64,000 bases of DNA, from NCBI RefSeq assembly GCF_006265175.1, contig NZ_VDCQ01000010.1, forward strand, positions 1 through 64,000. Direction: 5' to 3'. Source of the stretch: Paenibacillus hemerocallicola (lineage in GTDB: Bacteria > Bacillota > Bacilli > Paenibacillales > NBRC-103111). Below, piece by piece: positions 55,197-63,952 of this stretch. The position numbers were made by a program, and so were the translations under genes. The notes under the pieces were generated by a model, which saw only the letters and a program-made list of their open reading frames with translations, had not been told where the DNA came from and searched no databases. Positions within the stretch are counted from its first letter, which is position 1. Each line of letters opens with the position of its first letter.

Positions 55197-55526
55197 GTTC
55201 TTGTTTACGAACTTACTTGGATTCACAATTAGTAACTTTAGGTGTTAAGTGAAACGAGGCGCTTTTTCGGCCCGTTTCCGAGCCGATAACGGCTCTCCCG
55301 TCCGTTAGCCGGATCGAAGAAGGGCATTCGCCCCAATAGCGTTTGCTCCTGTCCGTTAGCCCGGGCTTCCTATGACAGCTGCGTTTCCCCGTCCTGTCCG
55401 CCTAGTAAAGGTCATCTCTGATAAGGAAACCTTCACCCGAGTAGTAACCTTTCGGTTCACTATTCATCCATTTTAATAGCCAGCTAGCACACCGTTGCGG
55501 TTCTTCTATCCCAACGCGAATCGAGC
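55197..55526. other. Intergenic region with a divergent phased repeat
   Basis: 330 bases between the convergent amidase and ispG genes. It holds the repeat listed at 55287-55400. No clear terminator for either gene is seen. Confidence 0.5.
55287..55400 (+). repeat. Divergent relative of the phased-hairpin repeat, copy F
   Basis: TAACGG (55287-55292) / CCGTTA (55302-55307), then AATAGCG...TCCTGTCCGTTAGC at 55335-55360 and TCCTGTCCGCCTAG near 55393-55405. The first two CCGTTA motifs are 51 bases apart; the third is 45 further on. Confidence 0.5.
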
Positions 55527-56624
55527 TTAGTGCCGGCGCCCGGGGATCGTACCTGTGCGCTCGAATTCCGCGACGATGTTGTCGATTTCTTTTTTCAGCT
55601 CGCTGACGAGATCCGCTTCCGGCACTTTGCGGATCATTTCCCCGTAACGGAACAGCATTCCTTCGCCTCTCGCACCCGCAATGCCGATGTCCGCTTCCTT
55701 CGCTTCACCAGGGCCGTTGACGGCGCAGCCGAGCACCGATACTTTGATCGGCACCTTCAGCTTCTCTATATATTGCTCGACCTCGTTCGCTACCGAGAAC
55801 AAATCGATATCCAGCCTGCCGCATGTCGGGCAAGAAACGAGCGTAGCGGCATTCGTAATAAGACCGAACGTTTTCAGCAGCTCGCGGGCTACTTTGATTT
55901 CCTCGACGGGATCGGCACTCAAAGAAATCCGGATCGTCGAGCCAATCCCCATATGAAGCAGCGTACCGAGACCGGCTGCGCTTTTCACGGTTCCCGAGAA
56001 CAAGGTGCCTGCTTCCGTTATGCCGAGGTGCAGCGGGTAGCTGAACGCCGCTGCCGCCTTCGTATAGGCTGCGATCGCCATCGGGACATCCGAGGCCTTC
56101 AGCGAAACGATAATGTCGTGGAAGTCCAGCTCCTCCAGTATGCCGATATGGAACAAGGCGCTCTCTACCATCGCCTCCGGCGTCGGATAACCGTACTTGT
56201 CCAACAAATGCTTCTCCAGCGACCCGGCGTTTACCCCGATCCGTATCGGGATCCCTCGCTCCTTGCAAGCTTTAACGACCGCCTCTACTTTTTCCCTGCG
56301 GCCGATGTTGCCCGGATTGATCCGCACTTTGTCGATCCCGTTCTCGATTGCGGCCAGCGCGAGACGATGATCGAAATGGATGTCGGCCACGAGCGGGATA
56401 TGAATTTGCTTCTTGATCTCTTTGATCGCTTCGGCCGCTTCTTTATTGTTGACGGTAACGCGAACCATTTGGCAGCCCGCTTCTTCCAGCCGGAGTATTT
56501 CGGCCACCGTCGCTTTGACGTCCGCCGTTTTCGTCGTACACATGCTTTGCATGATGACGTCGTTGCTTCCCCCGATAGTCACATTGCCTACTTGGACGGA
56601 TCTCGTTTCGGTGCGATGGTACAT
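55527..56624 (-). CDS. ispG: 4-hydroxy-3-methylbut-2-en-1-yl diphosphate synthase
   Basis: A 365-residue iron-sulfur enzyme of the MEP isoprenoid pathway. The ATG at 56622-56624 ([19 protein letters not shown]) follows GGGAG at good distance; a longer form by nine codons is possible. TIM-barrel blocks [14 protein letters not shown] and [14 protein letters not shown] open the protein, and the 4Fe-4S ligands are in [13 protein letters not shown] (about 258) and [15 protein letters not shown] (about 303). It lies between the proteostasis genes clpX and lonB, which is not its place in B. subtilis. Confidence 0.96.
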   Translation of the reverse strand: MYHRTETRSVQVGNVTIGGSNDVIMQSMCTTKTADVKATVAEILRLEEAGCQMVRVTVNNKEAAEAIKEIKKQIHIPLVADIHFDHRLALAAIENGIDKVRINPGNIGRREKVEAVVKACKERGIPIRIGVNAGSLEKHLLDKYGYPTPEAMVESALFHIGILEELDFHDIIVSLKASDVPMAIAAYTKAAAAFSYPLHLGITEAGTLFSGTVKSAAGLGTLLHMGIGSTIRISLSADPVEEIKVARELLKTFGLITNAATLVSCPTCGRLDIDLFSVANEVEQYIEKLKVPIKVSVLGCAVNGPGEAKEADIGIAGARGEGMLFRYGEMIRKVPEADLVSELKKEIDNIVAEFERTGTIPGRRH

Positions 56625-56725
56625 GTTCGGCTCTCCCATGATACCAAACATCCTCCGCTCCGGTCTTGGGTCCCCGTAAGGGCCTCGGACGGATTGGAGG
56701 AAGGTCGGTAAGTAGTAGTAGCGCG

Positions 56726-57997
56726 TTACGCGCTTTCTTCTTTTTTGTTTTTGGAAGGGGCGGCCTTGCCGTCCTTCAATTTCAATTCCGGCGTAATTTT
56801 GTCCATGACGACTTCCTTCGTTACGACGCAGTTGGATACGTCGTCGCGGGATGGCACTTCGAACATGACATCCAGCATAAGGCCTTCGATAATGGCGCGC
56901 AATCCCCGGGCACCGGTGTTCCGCTTGATCGCTTCTTTGGCGATGGCATCGAGCGCATCCGGAGTGAACTCCAGAGAAACGTTATCCATCTCCAGCATTT
57001 TTTGGTATTGCTTGACGAGCGCATTTTTCGGTTCGGTCAAAATGCGCACGAGCGCAGGCTCATCCAAAGGCTCCAGCGTGGAAACGACCGGCAGACGGCC
57101 GACGAACTCCGGAATAAGACCGAATTTCAACAAGTCCTCCGGCAGCACGAGCGACAAATATTCGCCCGGCTTCAGGTCCGTCTTGTGTCCTTCGCTGCTA
57201 AAGCCGATTACTTTTTTGCCGATACGGCGTTTGATGATCTGCTCGATGCCGTCGAAGGCTCCGCCGCAAATAAACAAGATGTTCGTCGTATCGATTTGGA
57301 TAAACTCCTGATGCGGATGCTTGCGCCCGCCTTGCGGCGGAACGGATGCAACCGTACCTTCCAATATTTTGAGGAGCGCTTGCTGAACGCCTTCGCCCGA
57401 CACGTCGCGGGTAATGGAAGGGTTCTCCGACTTGCGCGCCACTTTGTCGATTTCGTCGATGTAAATAATGCCCTTCTCGGCCTTCTCCACATCGTAATCC
57501 GCCGCCTGAATCAGCTTGAGCAAAATATTTTCCACGTCTTCACCGACATAGCCGGCTTCCGTGAGCGAAGTCGCGTCCGCGATAGCGAACGGTACGTTCA
57601 ATATTTTGGCCAACGTTTGGGCTAGCAGCGTTTTCCCGCTTCCGGTAGGACCGATCAGCGCGATATTGCTCTTTTGAAGCTCGACGTCTTCCAGCTTATT
57701 CTGGGAATTGATCCGTTTGTAATGGTTATACACCGCAACGGAAAGCGATTTTTTCGCTTGCTCCTGACCGATGACGTATTGATCGAGAATGGCGCGGATA
57801 TCTTTCGGCTTCGGAACGTCTTTCAGCTCCAGCTCTTCCTCGCTGCCCAGCTCCTCTTCCACGATCTCGGTGCAAAGCTCGATGCATTCGTCGCAAATAT
57901 AAACGCCCGGACCGGCTACCAGCTTGCGAACCTGATCTTGGGATTTCCCGCAGAACGAGCATTTCAGCTGTCCTTTTTCGTCGTTGAACTTAAACAT
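56726..57997 (-). CDS. clpX: ClpXP protease ATP-binding subunit ClpX
   Basis: A 423-residue AAA+ unfoldase. The N-terminal zinc domain is [15 protein letters not shown] ... [10 protein letters not shown] (residues 10-38). Walker A is [20 protein letters not shown] (about 113), Walker [15 protein letters not shown] (about 177), the pore loop is in the [14 protein letters not shown] region and the IGF loop is [14 protein letters not shown] (about 262), which docks to ClpP. It begins 11 bases after clpP, so the two are one operon, unlike B. subtilis where clpP is separate. Confidence 0.98.
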   Translation of the reverse strand: MFKFNDEKGQLKCSFCGKSQDQVRKLVAGPGVYICDECIELCTEIVEEELGSEEELELKDVPKPKDIRAILDQYVIGQEQAKKSLSVAVYNHYKRINSQNKLEDVELQKSNIALIGPTGSGKTLLAQTLAKILNVPFAIADATSLTEAGYVGEDVENILLKLIQAADYDVEKAEKGIIYIDEIDKVARKSENPSITRDVSGEGVQQALLKILEGTVASVPPQGGRKHPHQEFIQIDTTNILFICGGAFDGIEQIIKRRIGKKVIGFSSEGHKTDLKPGEYLSLVLPEDLLKFGLIPEFVGRLPVVSTLEPLDEPALVRILTEPKNALVKQYQKMLEMDNVSLEFTPDALDAIAKEAIKRNTGARGLRAIIEGLMLDVMFEVPSRDDVSNCVVTKEVVMDKITPELKLKDGKAAPSKNKKEESA

Positions 57998-58008
57998 AGG
58001 ATCACCTC

Positions 58009-58599
58009 CTATTGTTGGTTGATATGAGTGATTACTTTATCAATCAGCCCATATTCCACAGCCTGCTCGGCACTCATGAAATTATCCCGGTCGGTGTCGC
58101 GTTCGATCTTGTCGTAAGGCTGACCGGTGTGATGCACGTAAATTTCGTTAAGCTTATGCTTCGTCTTCAAAATCCAGTCGGCGTGAATCTTAATGTCGGC
58201 CGCCTGTCCCCTTACGCCGCCAAGAGGCTGGTGAATCATCACTTCGCTGTTCGGGAGCGCAAATCGCTTGCCCTTAGCTCCCGCAGTCAAGAGCAGAGAA
58301 CCCATGCTGGCCGCCATGCCGACGCAAATCGTGGAAACGTCCGGCTTGATGTACTGCATCGTATCGTAAATGCCCAAGCCTGCGGTAACCGAGCCCCCGG
58401 GCGAATTGATATAAATGCTTATGTCCTTCTCCGAATCTTGAGCGGTCAGAAACAACAGCTGGGCGATGACCAGATTCGCCACGTCGTCATCGATGGCACT
58501 GCCCAAAAAGATGATGCGGTCTTTCAGAAGGCGCGAGTAGATGTCGTACGAACGCTCGCCGCGACTTTCCTGCTCGACAACCATAGGAATCAGGCCCAT
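58009..58599 (-). CDS. clpP: ATP-dependent Clp protease proteolytic subunit
   Basis: A 196-residue serine protease. Active-site serine in [19 protein letters not shown] (about 98), histidine in [16 protein letters not shown] (about 123), aspartate in [19 protein letters not shown] (about 172). It forms the double heptamer degraded-protein chamber used with ClpX. Upstream is a good promoter; a CtsR box is not evident. Confidence 0.98.
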   Translation of the reverse strand: MGLIPMVVEQESRGERSYDIYSRLLKDRIIFLGSAIDDDVANLVIAQLLFLTAQDSEKDISIYINSPGGSVTAGLGIYDTMQYIKPDVSTICVGMAASMGSLLLTAGAKGKRFALPNSEVMIHQPLGGVRGQAADIKIHADWILKTKHKLNEIYVHHTGQPYDKIERDTDRDNFMSAEQAVEYGLIDKVITHINQQ

Positions 58600-58631
58600 A
58601 TCGTTCCCTCATTTCTTTGTAAGCTCAATTC

Positions 58632-58660
58632 ATTTTACCACGTTTGCGGCCGCATGTCAT
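58632..58660 (-). promoter_or_regulatory. Promoter of clpP-clpX
   Basis: Minus strand ATGACA, 17-base spacer with TGG just before TAAAAT (extended -10). Confidence 0.65.
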
Positions 58661-58761
58661 TTTTGCCGTTGCTTCCATAAGTCTATGTAAGCCGCGATCA
58701 AACGATGCGCCCTGACGCCCCCCGCATGGAGTTGTCGGAGGAGCCGTTCGTAGGGTAAACG

Positions 58762-58792
58762 AAAGGCACGCTTAGGAGCAAACGTGCCTTTT
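58762..58792 (-). terminator. Terminator of tig
   Basis: AAAGGCACG / CGTGCCTTT perfect stem with a 12-base loop, 24 bases past the tig stop; T tract short. Confidence 0.75.
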
Positions 58793-58815
58793 CGTACGTA
58801 CGGATCGATTTATGC

Positions 58816-60114
58816 TTAGGCTACTTCTACGGCTTTGCTGTTCTCGACGAGGAACGCGATCGTCTTCCTCGAAGTCAGATCGTTTTGCAGCGTATCCAAG
58901 CTGCCGTTCGCGCTCAAAATGGCGCGAAGCTCGTCTGTCGATCTTTGGTATTGGCTCGACAGGCGCTCCAGCTCTTCATTGATTTCCTCTTCGGATGCAC
59001 TGATGCTTTCCGCTTTGGCGATCGCTTCGATCACGAGATTGTTGCGAACCCGTCTGGCGGCGTCCGTACGCATTTGCTGCTTCACGGTCGCTTCGTCTTG
59101 ACCCGTGAATTGCAAATACATGGCCAAGTCCATACCTTGCATTTGCAGACGGTTGCCGAATTCGGTGTACATTTGCTCGACCTCGGTCGTAATCATGGCT
59201 TCCGGTACTTCCACTTCCGCGTTGGCGGCAGCTTTCTCGACCAAGGACGACTCGAGCTCTTGCTCGTTCGATTTTTGCTTGCGCTCTTGCAGGCGCGTCA
59301 CGATGTCCTGCTTGAATTCGTCAAGCGTATCGAATTCGCTGACGTCTTTGGCGAACTCGTCGTCGAGCTCCGGCAAATTTTTGCGCTTAATGTCGCGAAC
59401 CGTGACTTTGAATACGGCTTCTTTGCCTTTGAGCTCTTCGGAATGGTATTCTTCCGGGAAGGTCACGTTAACGTCCTTCTCTTCGCCTTTGGCCAAACCT
59501 ACGACCTGCTCTTCGAAGCCCGGGATAAAGCTGCCAGAGCCGAGCTCCAGCGAGTGGCTCTCGCCTTTGCCGCCTTCGAAAGGAACGCCGTCGACGAAAC
59601 CTTCGAAATCGATCACGGCGATGTCGCCATTCTCCGCAGTACCTTCTTCCAGAACGACCAGCTCGGCATGGCGCTGCTGCAGACGCTTCAGCTCCTCCGC
59701 GATCTCGTCTTCGGAAACGGCGTCGGCTTTTTGCTCGACCTCAAGACCCTTATACTCGCCGAGCTGAACCTCAGGCTTGACAATAACGGTCGCTTTAAAG
59801 ATAAGAGCTTGTCCTTTGCCGAACTGTTCGATTTCAACGTCCGGACGATCGACCGGCTCGATGGAAGATTCCTCGACTGCTTGTACATACACTTCGGGAA
59901 GAAGAATATCCAGAGCGTCTTGGTACAAACTCTCTACGCCGAATTTCGCTTCAAAAATTTGCCGAGGCACTTTGCCTTTGCGGAAGCCCGGAATGTTCGC
60001 TTTTGCGGCTACTTTCTTGAAAGCCTTGTCCAAGGCGACTGCTACTTGCTCCGCGTCAACCTCCACGTTCAGAACGACTTTGTTCTTCTCTATTTTTTCC
60101 CAGGTTGCTTTCAT
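58816..60114 (-). CDS. tig: Trigger factor
   Basis: A 432-residue ribosome-associated chaperone and prolyl isomerase. The ribosome-docking loop is IPGFRKGKVPRQIFEAKFG (about 40-58). The FKBP-type domain spans about 150-245 (NGDIAVIDFEGFVDGVPFEG, GSGSFIPGFEEQVVGLAKGE). The C-terminal helical arms follow. It starts the tig-clpP-clpX order typical of many bacteria and has its own promoter and terminator. Confidence 0.98.
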   Translation of the reverse strand: MKATWEKIEKNKVVLNVEVDAEQVAVALDKAFKKVAAKANIPGFRKGKVPRQIFEAKFGVESLYQDALDILLPEVYVQAVEESSIEPVDRPDVEIEQFGKGQALIFKATVIVKPEVQLGEYKGLEVEQKADAVSEDEIAEELKRLQQRHAELVVLEEGTAENGDIAVIDFEGFVDGVPFEGGKGESHSLELGSGSFIPGFEEQVVGLAKGEEKDVNVTFPEEYHSEELKGKEAVFKVTVRDIKRKNLPELDDEFAKDVSEFDTLDEFKQDIVTRLQERKQKSNEQELESSLVEKAAANAEVEVPEAMITTEVEQMYTEFGNRLQMQGMDLAMYLQFTGQDEATVKQQMRTDAARRVRNNLVIEAIAKAESISASEEEINEELERLSSQYQRSTDELRAILSANGSLDTLQNDLTSRKTIAFLVENSKAVEVA

Positions 60115-60208
60115 TTTATGCTTTCCCCTCCAAAAAATTTGCCGGTCCTACGTACGCCCGGCTCCGTCGCCATAGGCACACGTTCTCATATGGCCATTTA
60201 ACCACTAT

Positions 60209-60236
60209 ATTATAACATAAGGCGACTCCATTTCAA
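60209..60236 (-). promoter_or_regulatory. Promoter of tig
   Basis: Minus strand TTGAAA, 16-base spacer, TATAAT. Confidence 0.75.
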
Positions 60237-60252
60237 GTTTGAGCTTGAAACA

Positions 60253-61200
60253 TCAAAGATCTCCGGGATTGGAGACGGTCATGAACAGTTTAATGACCTG
60301 CAGCGCTTTGTGAAAAGACTTCGGATCGGCTCCCCCGAGTCCCTGGTACAATCCGGAAATTTCGCTATCGTCCGATCGTCCGAACAGCGTCTCCAAAACC
60401 GTTTGATGAAGGGCCGCCGCCCAGACGTCCGTACCGGCGTCGTCCAGCGCCAACAGCTCGTCGTAGACGGAGGTGCCGTACAAGAAAGCTAGGAAGTCGC
60501 GCCACGTCGTCTCGGCAAGATCGGCCAAACCGGGCTGATCGGCTTCCATCGCTTGTCTGCTTCGCTCCAGAACGTTCCGGGCTGCGGCCGGAAATTGCTC
60601 ATAACGGAGCGGCGTGTCGCTTATCGGCAGCGACATCGCTTGCCCGAGCTTGCGTATTTCGACCGTTCCCTTCTCTCCGACCGAGCGGAGCGCCTGAAGT
60701 CCGCGAAACTGCACGAGCGGATGAAGCCTGCTCTCTTCCAGCCAATGCTTAAGCGGTCCCCCCACGGTAACCCGGTCCAAATGGGCCAGCTGCTCCAAGG
60801 CCATCATCTGCTTCTCCGCCGCCGCTTGAGGATCGAGCATGGCGAGCAGCTTATCCGCATACTGGGGATCGTTTGCCGCTTTGCCGCGCACATGGCGCTT
60901 GAACAGCTCTCCCTCGGTTTGTTCCTCGTCGTCTTCGGATCGTTCCGCTTGACCCGATTCGGCCCCTGACGCTTCGCCAAGCGAGTCGGGAAACGTTGAC
61001 GTCAGCCAGTCCAGCAGCGATTGCCATTCCTCTTTATATTGCGGATCGTCGCTTTGGCACCTCAGCAAAAACCGGAGCAAACGCGCCGCCTCGCCATAAC
61101 GCTCCCCCTCCAGCATTTGCGTCAACTCGTTCTGATAGTACTCGATCGTCGTTGGAAACAAGACGACGTTATCTTGATTAGACGATACGATTGGAACCAC
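60253..61200 (-). CDS. TPR-like helical protein of unknown function (position of ysoA)
   Basis: A 315-residue soluble, acidic protein starting at GTG (MVPIVSSNQDNVVLFPTTIE) after AGGAAAGGC. Residues about 20-65 look like a tetratricopeptide pair (YYQNELTQMLEGERYGEAAR). An acidic linker (ESGQAERSEDDEEQTEGELF) and a long helical region follow. B. subtilis has the TPR protein YsoA just upstream of tig, so this may be its counterpart, but identity cannot be judged by eye. No catalytic motif seen. Confidence 0.8.
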   Translation of the reverse strand: MVPIVSSNQDNVVLFPTTIEYYQNELTQMLEGERYGEAARLLRFLLRCQSDDPQYKEEWQSLLDWLTSTFPDSLGEASGAESGQAERSEDDEEQTEGELFKRHVRGKAANDPQYADKLLAMLDPQAAAEKQMMALEQLAHLDRVTVGGPLKHWLEESRLHPLVQFRGLQALRSVGEKGTVEIRKLGQAMSLPISDTPLRYEQFPAAARNVLERSRQAMEADQPGLADLAETTWRDFLAFLYGTSVYDELLALDDAGTDVWAAALHQTVLETLFGRSDDSEISGLYQGLGGADPKSFHKALQVIKLFMTVSNPGDL

Positions 61201-61377
61201 CGCCTTTCCTTACGCTTCTTTTGCTCCAATGCTTAACATTGTAACAGATTTTCCCTGTCAGTCGACCTTTTCCTGGCGGCTGCACGATTATTTACCCCAT
61301 AGTATCTCCTTTAACTTGCGAAAATCGAAACGACTTGCCCGGATTTTGCGATTCCGCCGTGCGCTCGCCATTAATTG

Positions 61378-61406
61378 TTGAATTTGGGAGAGACGCATGA
61401 TATATT
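61378..61406 (+). promoter_or_regulatory. Promoter of tRNA-Gly
   Basis: TTGAAT, 17-base spacer, TATATT, 23 bases before the mature 5' end. Confidence 0.75.
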
Positions 61407-61428
61407 AAATCTTGCCTTTTTGTATCGT

Positions 61429-61499
61429 GCGGGTGTAGTTCAATGGCAGAACTCCAGCTTCCCAAGCTGGTGGCGTGGGTTCGATTCCCATCACCCGCT
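61429..61499 (+). tRNA. tRNA-Gly, anticodon CCC
   Basis: Acceptor arms GCGGGTG / CACCCGC pair fully. D arm GTTCAATGGCAGAAC, anticodon stem CCAGC / GCTGG with loop TTCCCAA, T arm GTGGG-TTCGATT-CCCAT. No CCA is encoded. CCC is the less usual glycine anticodon, reading GGG. Confidence 0.95.
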
Positions 61500-61517
61500 T
61501 CCTTGCCGATCAAGCGG

Positions 61518-61553
61518 AAATCCTTTGCAGCGCAGCTCAAAGGATTTTTTTCT
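61518..61553 (+). terminator. Terminator of tRNA-Gly
   Basis: AAATCCTTTG / CAAAGGATTT stem followed by TTTTTTTC. Confidence 0.93.
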
Positions 61554-61635
61554 ATTTACAACAACATTCGCGTACAGAAGTACCTGTACCACACGCTCGG
61601 CGAAGGCCAGTCGCCTTCGTCGGCGCCTGCGTGGC

Positions 61636-61867
61636 CGGGAATCCATCAAATAGCGGAACTGACGTATGTTATTGACCCGAATACCGATGTCGAACGCATC
61701 ATAACGGAAAACCGTGCCGCTATTCCGCTGTTCACGTTCATTTTTCACCCCATAGCACCGAGATAACGGAAGTCTGTTCTGTTAAATTCGAAAGTGCAAC
61801 GGTATTGGGCATAATAACGGAATCCAATTCCTCTAAATAACCGCACTATTGGCACAAGTCTCATCAA
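61636..61867 (-). repeat. Interspersed phased-hairpin repeat, copy C (inverted)
   Basis: On the minus strand it reads like copies A and B: TTGATGAG, TTTAGAGGAATTGGATTCCG, TAACAGAACAGACTTCCGTT, GGAATAGCGGCACGG and AGTTCCGCTATT. Modules begin at 61831, 61780, 61718 and about 61667 (spacing 51, 62, 51). Confidence 0.85.
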
Positions 61868-61911
61868 GCGGCCTCTAGAGTGGGTGCAGATTATGCTGTC
61901 CTGTATTTTTC

Positions 61912-61945
61912 GACTTCTTCATTGCGGTTGGACTTCTTCATTGCG
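61912..61945 (+). repeat. Short direct repeat GACTTCTTCATTGCG
   Basis: Two identical 15-base copies 19 bases apart (61912-61926, 61931-61945). Confidence 0.8.
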
Positions 61946-62184
61946 CTATTTCCTATTTAGCCGCGATTCCGCCATTTTTGAGGTTTATTTGTTTAGTTTG
62001 CCGTCGATATGGGGATTCACTAGTCGAGTCCGTTGGATATTTCATTTCTGATGGATTGTGTTGCGAGAAGCACCGGCGAAGTGAACGGACTACGTAAACG
62101 GCAAACTTTATAAATCCTGTATGTAATCGGATAGCGTTGCCGTATCGATAAGGGGAGCCGTCATGCTCCCCTTTGCCGCTATCC

Positions 62185-62373
62185 TTAAATGAGGACGGCT
62201 CTAATAATTTGGCCAATAATGAGTCTACGGCGAACGATGACCCCGCGGGCATTCATAAACCGGATGATAATGAAGGTACGTCCCCTCGCAACAATGCGCC
62301 CGTTGAAAACGGTCGTCGTCCGATTGCGGTTTCTATAAACGATCCCATAAACTTGATTGAGAATGAGGCTCAT
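62185..62373 (-). CDS. Small (62-residue) basic protein of unknown function
   Basis: The ATG at 62371-62373 has a very strong AAGGAGGTGA eight bases upstream. The product reads MSLILNQVYGIVYRNRNRTT and continues with TVFNGRIVARGRTFIIIRF, ending RLIIGQIIRAVLI. It is rich in Ile, Val and Arg in an alternating pattern that suggests beta structure. No family recognised. The site strength and clean frame make it a likely gene even though it stands alone in a repeat-rich region. Confidence 0.65.
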   Translation of the reverse strand: MSLILNQVYGIVYRNRNRTTTVFNGRIVARGRTFIIIRFMNARGVIVRRRLIIGQIIRAVLI

Positions 62374-62476
62374 GTCCATCACCTCCTTCGGTTCGGATGA
62401 TCTATTCTATTCTTTTATCTCTTTGAAAGTACGGGCCTTCATAGTGCGAGATTTACCCAAAATAAGCGGAAATACT

Positions 62477-62679
62477 GAGGCTGTTGATAAAGTTTTCAAA
62501 AGAGAGGAAGCGTCGGAGACAAGAGGTGGGGGAATGCGCTCCACATCCGATAAAATCGTGTTGTTTTTAAGATTTTAACGGTTACAGCACGAATTTAAAG
62601 TCAACCGCTTCGCTTTCCGCACATTTCCCCCACCACTTTTTGTAGTGCAAATCTCTCTTTTTGACTTTTTCAACAATCT
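62477..62679. mobile_element. MITE-like element with 8-base target duplication
   Basis: About 203 bases flanked by identical GAAATACT copies (62469-62476 and 62680-62687). The ends are imperfect inverted repeats of about 60 bases: left GAGGCTGTTGATAAAGT...AGAGAG...GGTGGGGGAA, right (inverted) AGATTGTTGAAAAAGT...AGAGAG...GGTGGGGGAA. No transposase is encoded. The TTGTTGAAAAAGT end resembles IS1182-type termini, which is a recollection needing a search. Confidence 0.75.
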
Positions 62680-62695
62680 GAAATACTCCCGGTAA

Positions 62696-62735
62696 TGGAA
62701 AAGGAGTCTTGTTCAGCAAGGCTCCTTTTCCTTAT
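62696..62735 (-). terminator. Terminator of the DUF1906 gene
   Basis: GGAAAAGGAG / CTCCTTTTCC perfect ten-pair stem, about 35 bases past the stop at 62771; weak T tract. Confidence 0.65.
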
Positions 62736-62770
62736 CTCTCTATAATAAAGTCAATCGGCTTTTCATCTTA

Positions 62771-63556
62771 TTATGCCTGGATGCCATTTTGTCGGGCGAT
62801 TATGATCGTATTCAACCATGCCAGCTCCGACGCCTTCATTTCGCCTTTATAAGCTTTCTCCGCCCACGTATAATCGCCGATCAAGCCTTTGCGATACAAG
62901 CCGTCAAGCGAATCGCCGAGCATCTTCCATTGCCATTGTTCCAGTTGCATGGTGCCATCCTCCCCCGAAATAGGTTGCCCTTTCATCCACCAGCCCTCGT
63001 TGCCGTACGATTCGTTGCGATCGATCGCGATTCCGTTGACCATGATGTCATTCTCGTACTGGTAAAGATGGATGGCGTCGGCTTTGGAGCCGTAGCTCCA
63101 GGCATACGTTTGCCAAAAGCGGGAGCAAGCGCCCGCGGCTTTCATGGCTTCAATGACTGCGTACGATCCGTATACGCCTGTCAGAAAAGCCGTAGACGCC
63201 TCGCCGGCGGCCCCTATATATTCAATAACGGTTTTCATTTGTGACGCCGTCGCATCGAAATCTACGGCAAAGTAAATCGCGGAGCCTTCCGGCTGGCCGA
63301 CTTGTGCGGCGACCTGCACGGCTACAGCGCCATCCTGCAGTCCGGCTTGGCGTCCGCCGAGCGCGCGGTCTGCCGTAGTCTCGAATACCGAGACGATTTG
63401 CATCCCGCTTGCACTAATCAAATCCGCTTCTTCCGCTGTAAGCCGTTTCCAACCGGATGGCACCAAATACCGGCAAACGAATTCATATCCGTCGGATTTG
63501 AATGCTGCCGCGGTTGCGGCCGTTAACGGAGTGGAACAATCAAATCCTACAGCCAT
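62771..63556 (-). CDS. DUF1906 (Rv2525c-like) glycoside-hydrolase-fold protein
   Basis: A 261-residue protein. Residues 1-205 match the Rv2525c-like TIM-barrel family: GFDCSTPLTAATAAAFKSDG at the start, YEFVCRYLVPSGW, MQIVSVFETTADRA, SAIYFAVDFDATASQMKTVI, FLTGVYGSYAVIEAMKAAG and WQTYAWSYGSKADAIHLYQY. Members are thought to hydrolyse peptidoglycan or other glycans. A C-terminal 55-residue helical unit (QWQWKMLGDSLDGLYRKGLI) is like those added to lysins of Bacillales. No signal peptide is present, so export would need another route, such as phage-type lysis or a non-classical path. Monocistronic. Confidence 0.88.
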   Translation of the reverse strand: MAVGFDCSTPLTAATAAAFKSDGYEFVCRYLVPSGWKRLTAEEADLISASGMQIVSVFETTADRALGGRQAGLQDGAVAVQVAAQVGQPEGSAIYFAVDFDATASQMKTVIEYIGAAGEASTAFLTGVYGSYAVIEAMKAAGACSRFWQTYAWSYGSKADAIHLYQYENDIMVNGIAIDRNESYGNEGWWMKGQPISGEDGTMQLEQWQWKMLGDSLDGLYRKGLIGDYTWAEKAYKGEMKASELAWLNTIIIARQNGIQA

Positions 63557-63673
63557 TTCGTGTCACCTGCCTTTTCTGGTTTGATTCATAGTATGCGACA
63601 AGCCCACTGCCCGACATCGGCAACGACCCAAATCGGCAACAATTGTTTGAAAACAACAACTACTTAAAAAGAA

Positions 63674-63703
63674 TTGCATTTTCTCTTTGCCCGGTGATAT
63701 AAT
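63674..63703 (+). promoter_or_regulatory. Promoter of tRNA-Arg
   Basis: TTGCAT, 18-base spacer, TATAAT, 19 bases before the mature 5' end. Confidence 0.8.
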
Positions 63704-63722
63704 GGTCAGCGTATCGCCAAAT

Positions 63723-63796
<74 letters not shown>

Positions 63797-63829
63797 TAAA
63801 CAGGATGAGTTTGGTCAAGTTTAGTAAAT

Positions 63830-63881
63830 CGAACAAAACCCCGGAACCCTTGATACATCAGGGATTTCGGGGTTTTGTTCG
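63830..63881 (+). terminator. Long hairpin after tRNA-Arg
   Basis: CGAACAAAACCCCGGAA / TTTCGGGGTTTTGTTCG with an inner CCCTTGAT / CATCAGGG pairing. It can terminate the tRNA transcript, but its length is more than a terminator needs. Confidence 0.7.
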
Positions 63882-63930
63882 TCTCCTCATAACATCATCG
63901 AATCCATATGAAAACGATATAAATCGGATT

Positions 63931-63952
63931 TTTTTACACATTTTTTACACAT
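63931..63952 (+). repeat. Tandem 11-base repeat TTTTTACACAT
   Basis: Two abutting copies in AT-rich DNA about 135 bases after tRNA-Arg. Similar direct repeats occur beside integrase attachment sites at tRNA genes. Confidence 0.7.

Larger units (their letters stand above)
61500..62184. other. Non-coding stretch after tRNA-Gly
   Basis: About 690 bases with no supported gene. It holds the tRNA terminator, repeat copy C and a short tandem duplication. A 9-pair hairpin AAGGGGAGC/GCTCCCCTT near 62150-62175 follows the small minus-strand gene and may be its terminator, though its T tract is poor. Confidence 0.55.
62374..62770. other. Intergenic region with MITE-like element
   Basis: No gene is supported; a 73-codon plus-strand frame (62357-62578) lacks a ribosome site. 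It contains the element at 62477-62679 and the hairpin at 62696-62735. Confidence 0.6.

Noticed and set aside
56690-56745. AGCGCG-TTA-CGCGCT hairpin with T tract near the clpX end
   Set aside because: The T tract follows on the plus strand while clpX is on the minus strand, and much of it is clpX coding sequence.
61636-61867. Repeat copies A-C as decayed insertion sequences
   Set aside because: No transposase remnants, no terminal inverted repeats and no flanking duplications are visible; the conserved feature is internal module spacing.
62357-62578. 73-codon plus-strand frame
   Set aside because: Runs into the MITE-like element and overlaps the ribosome site of the small minus-strand gene; no ribosome site of its own.
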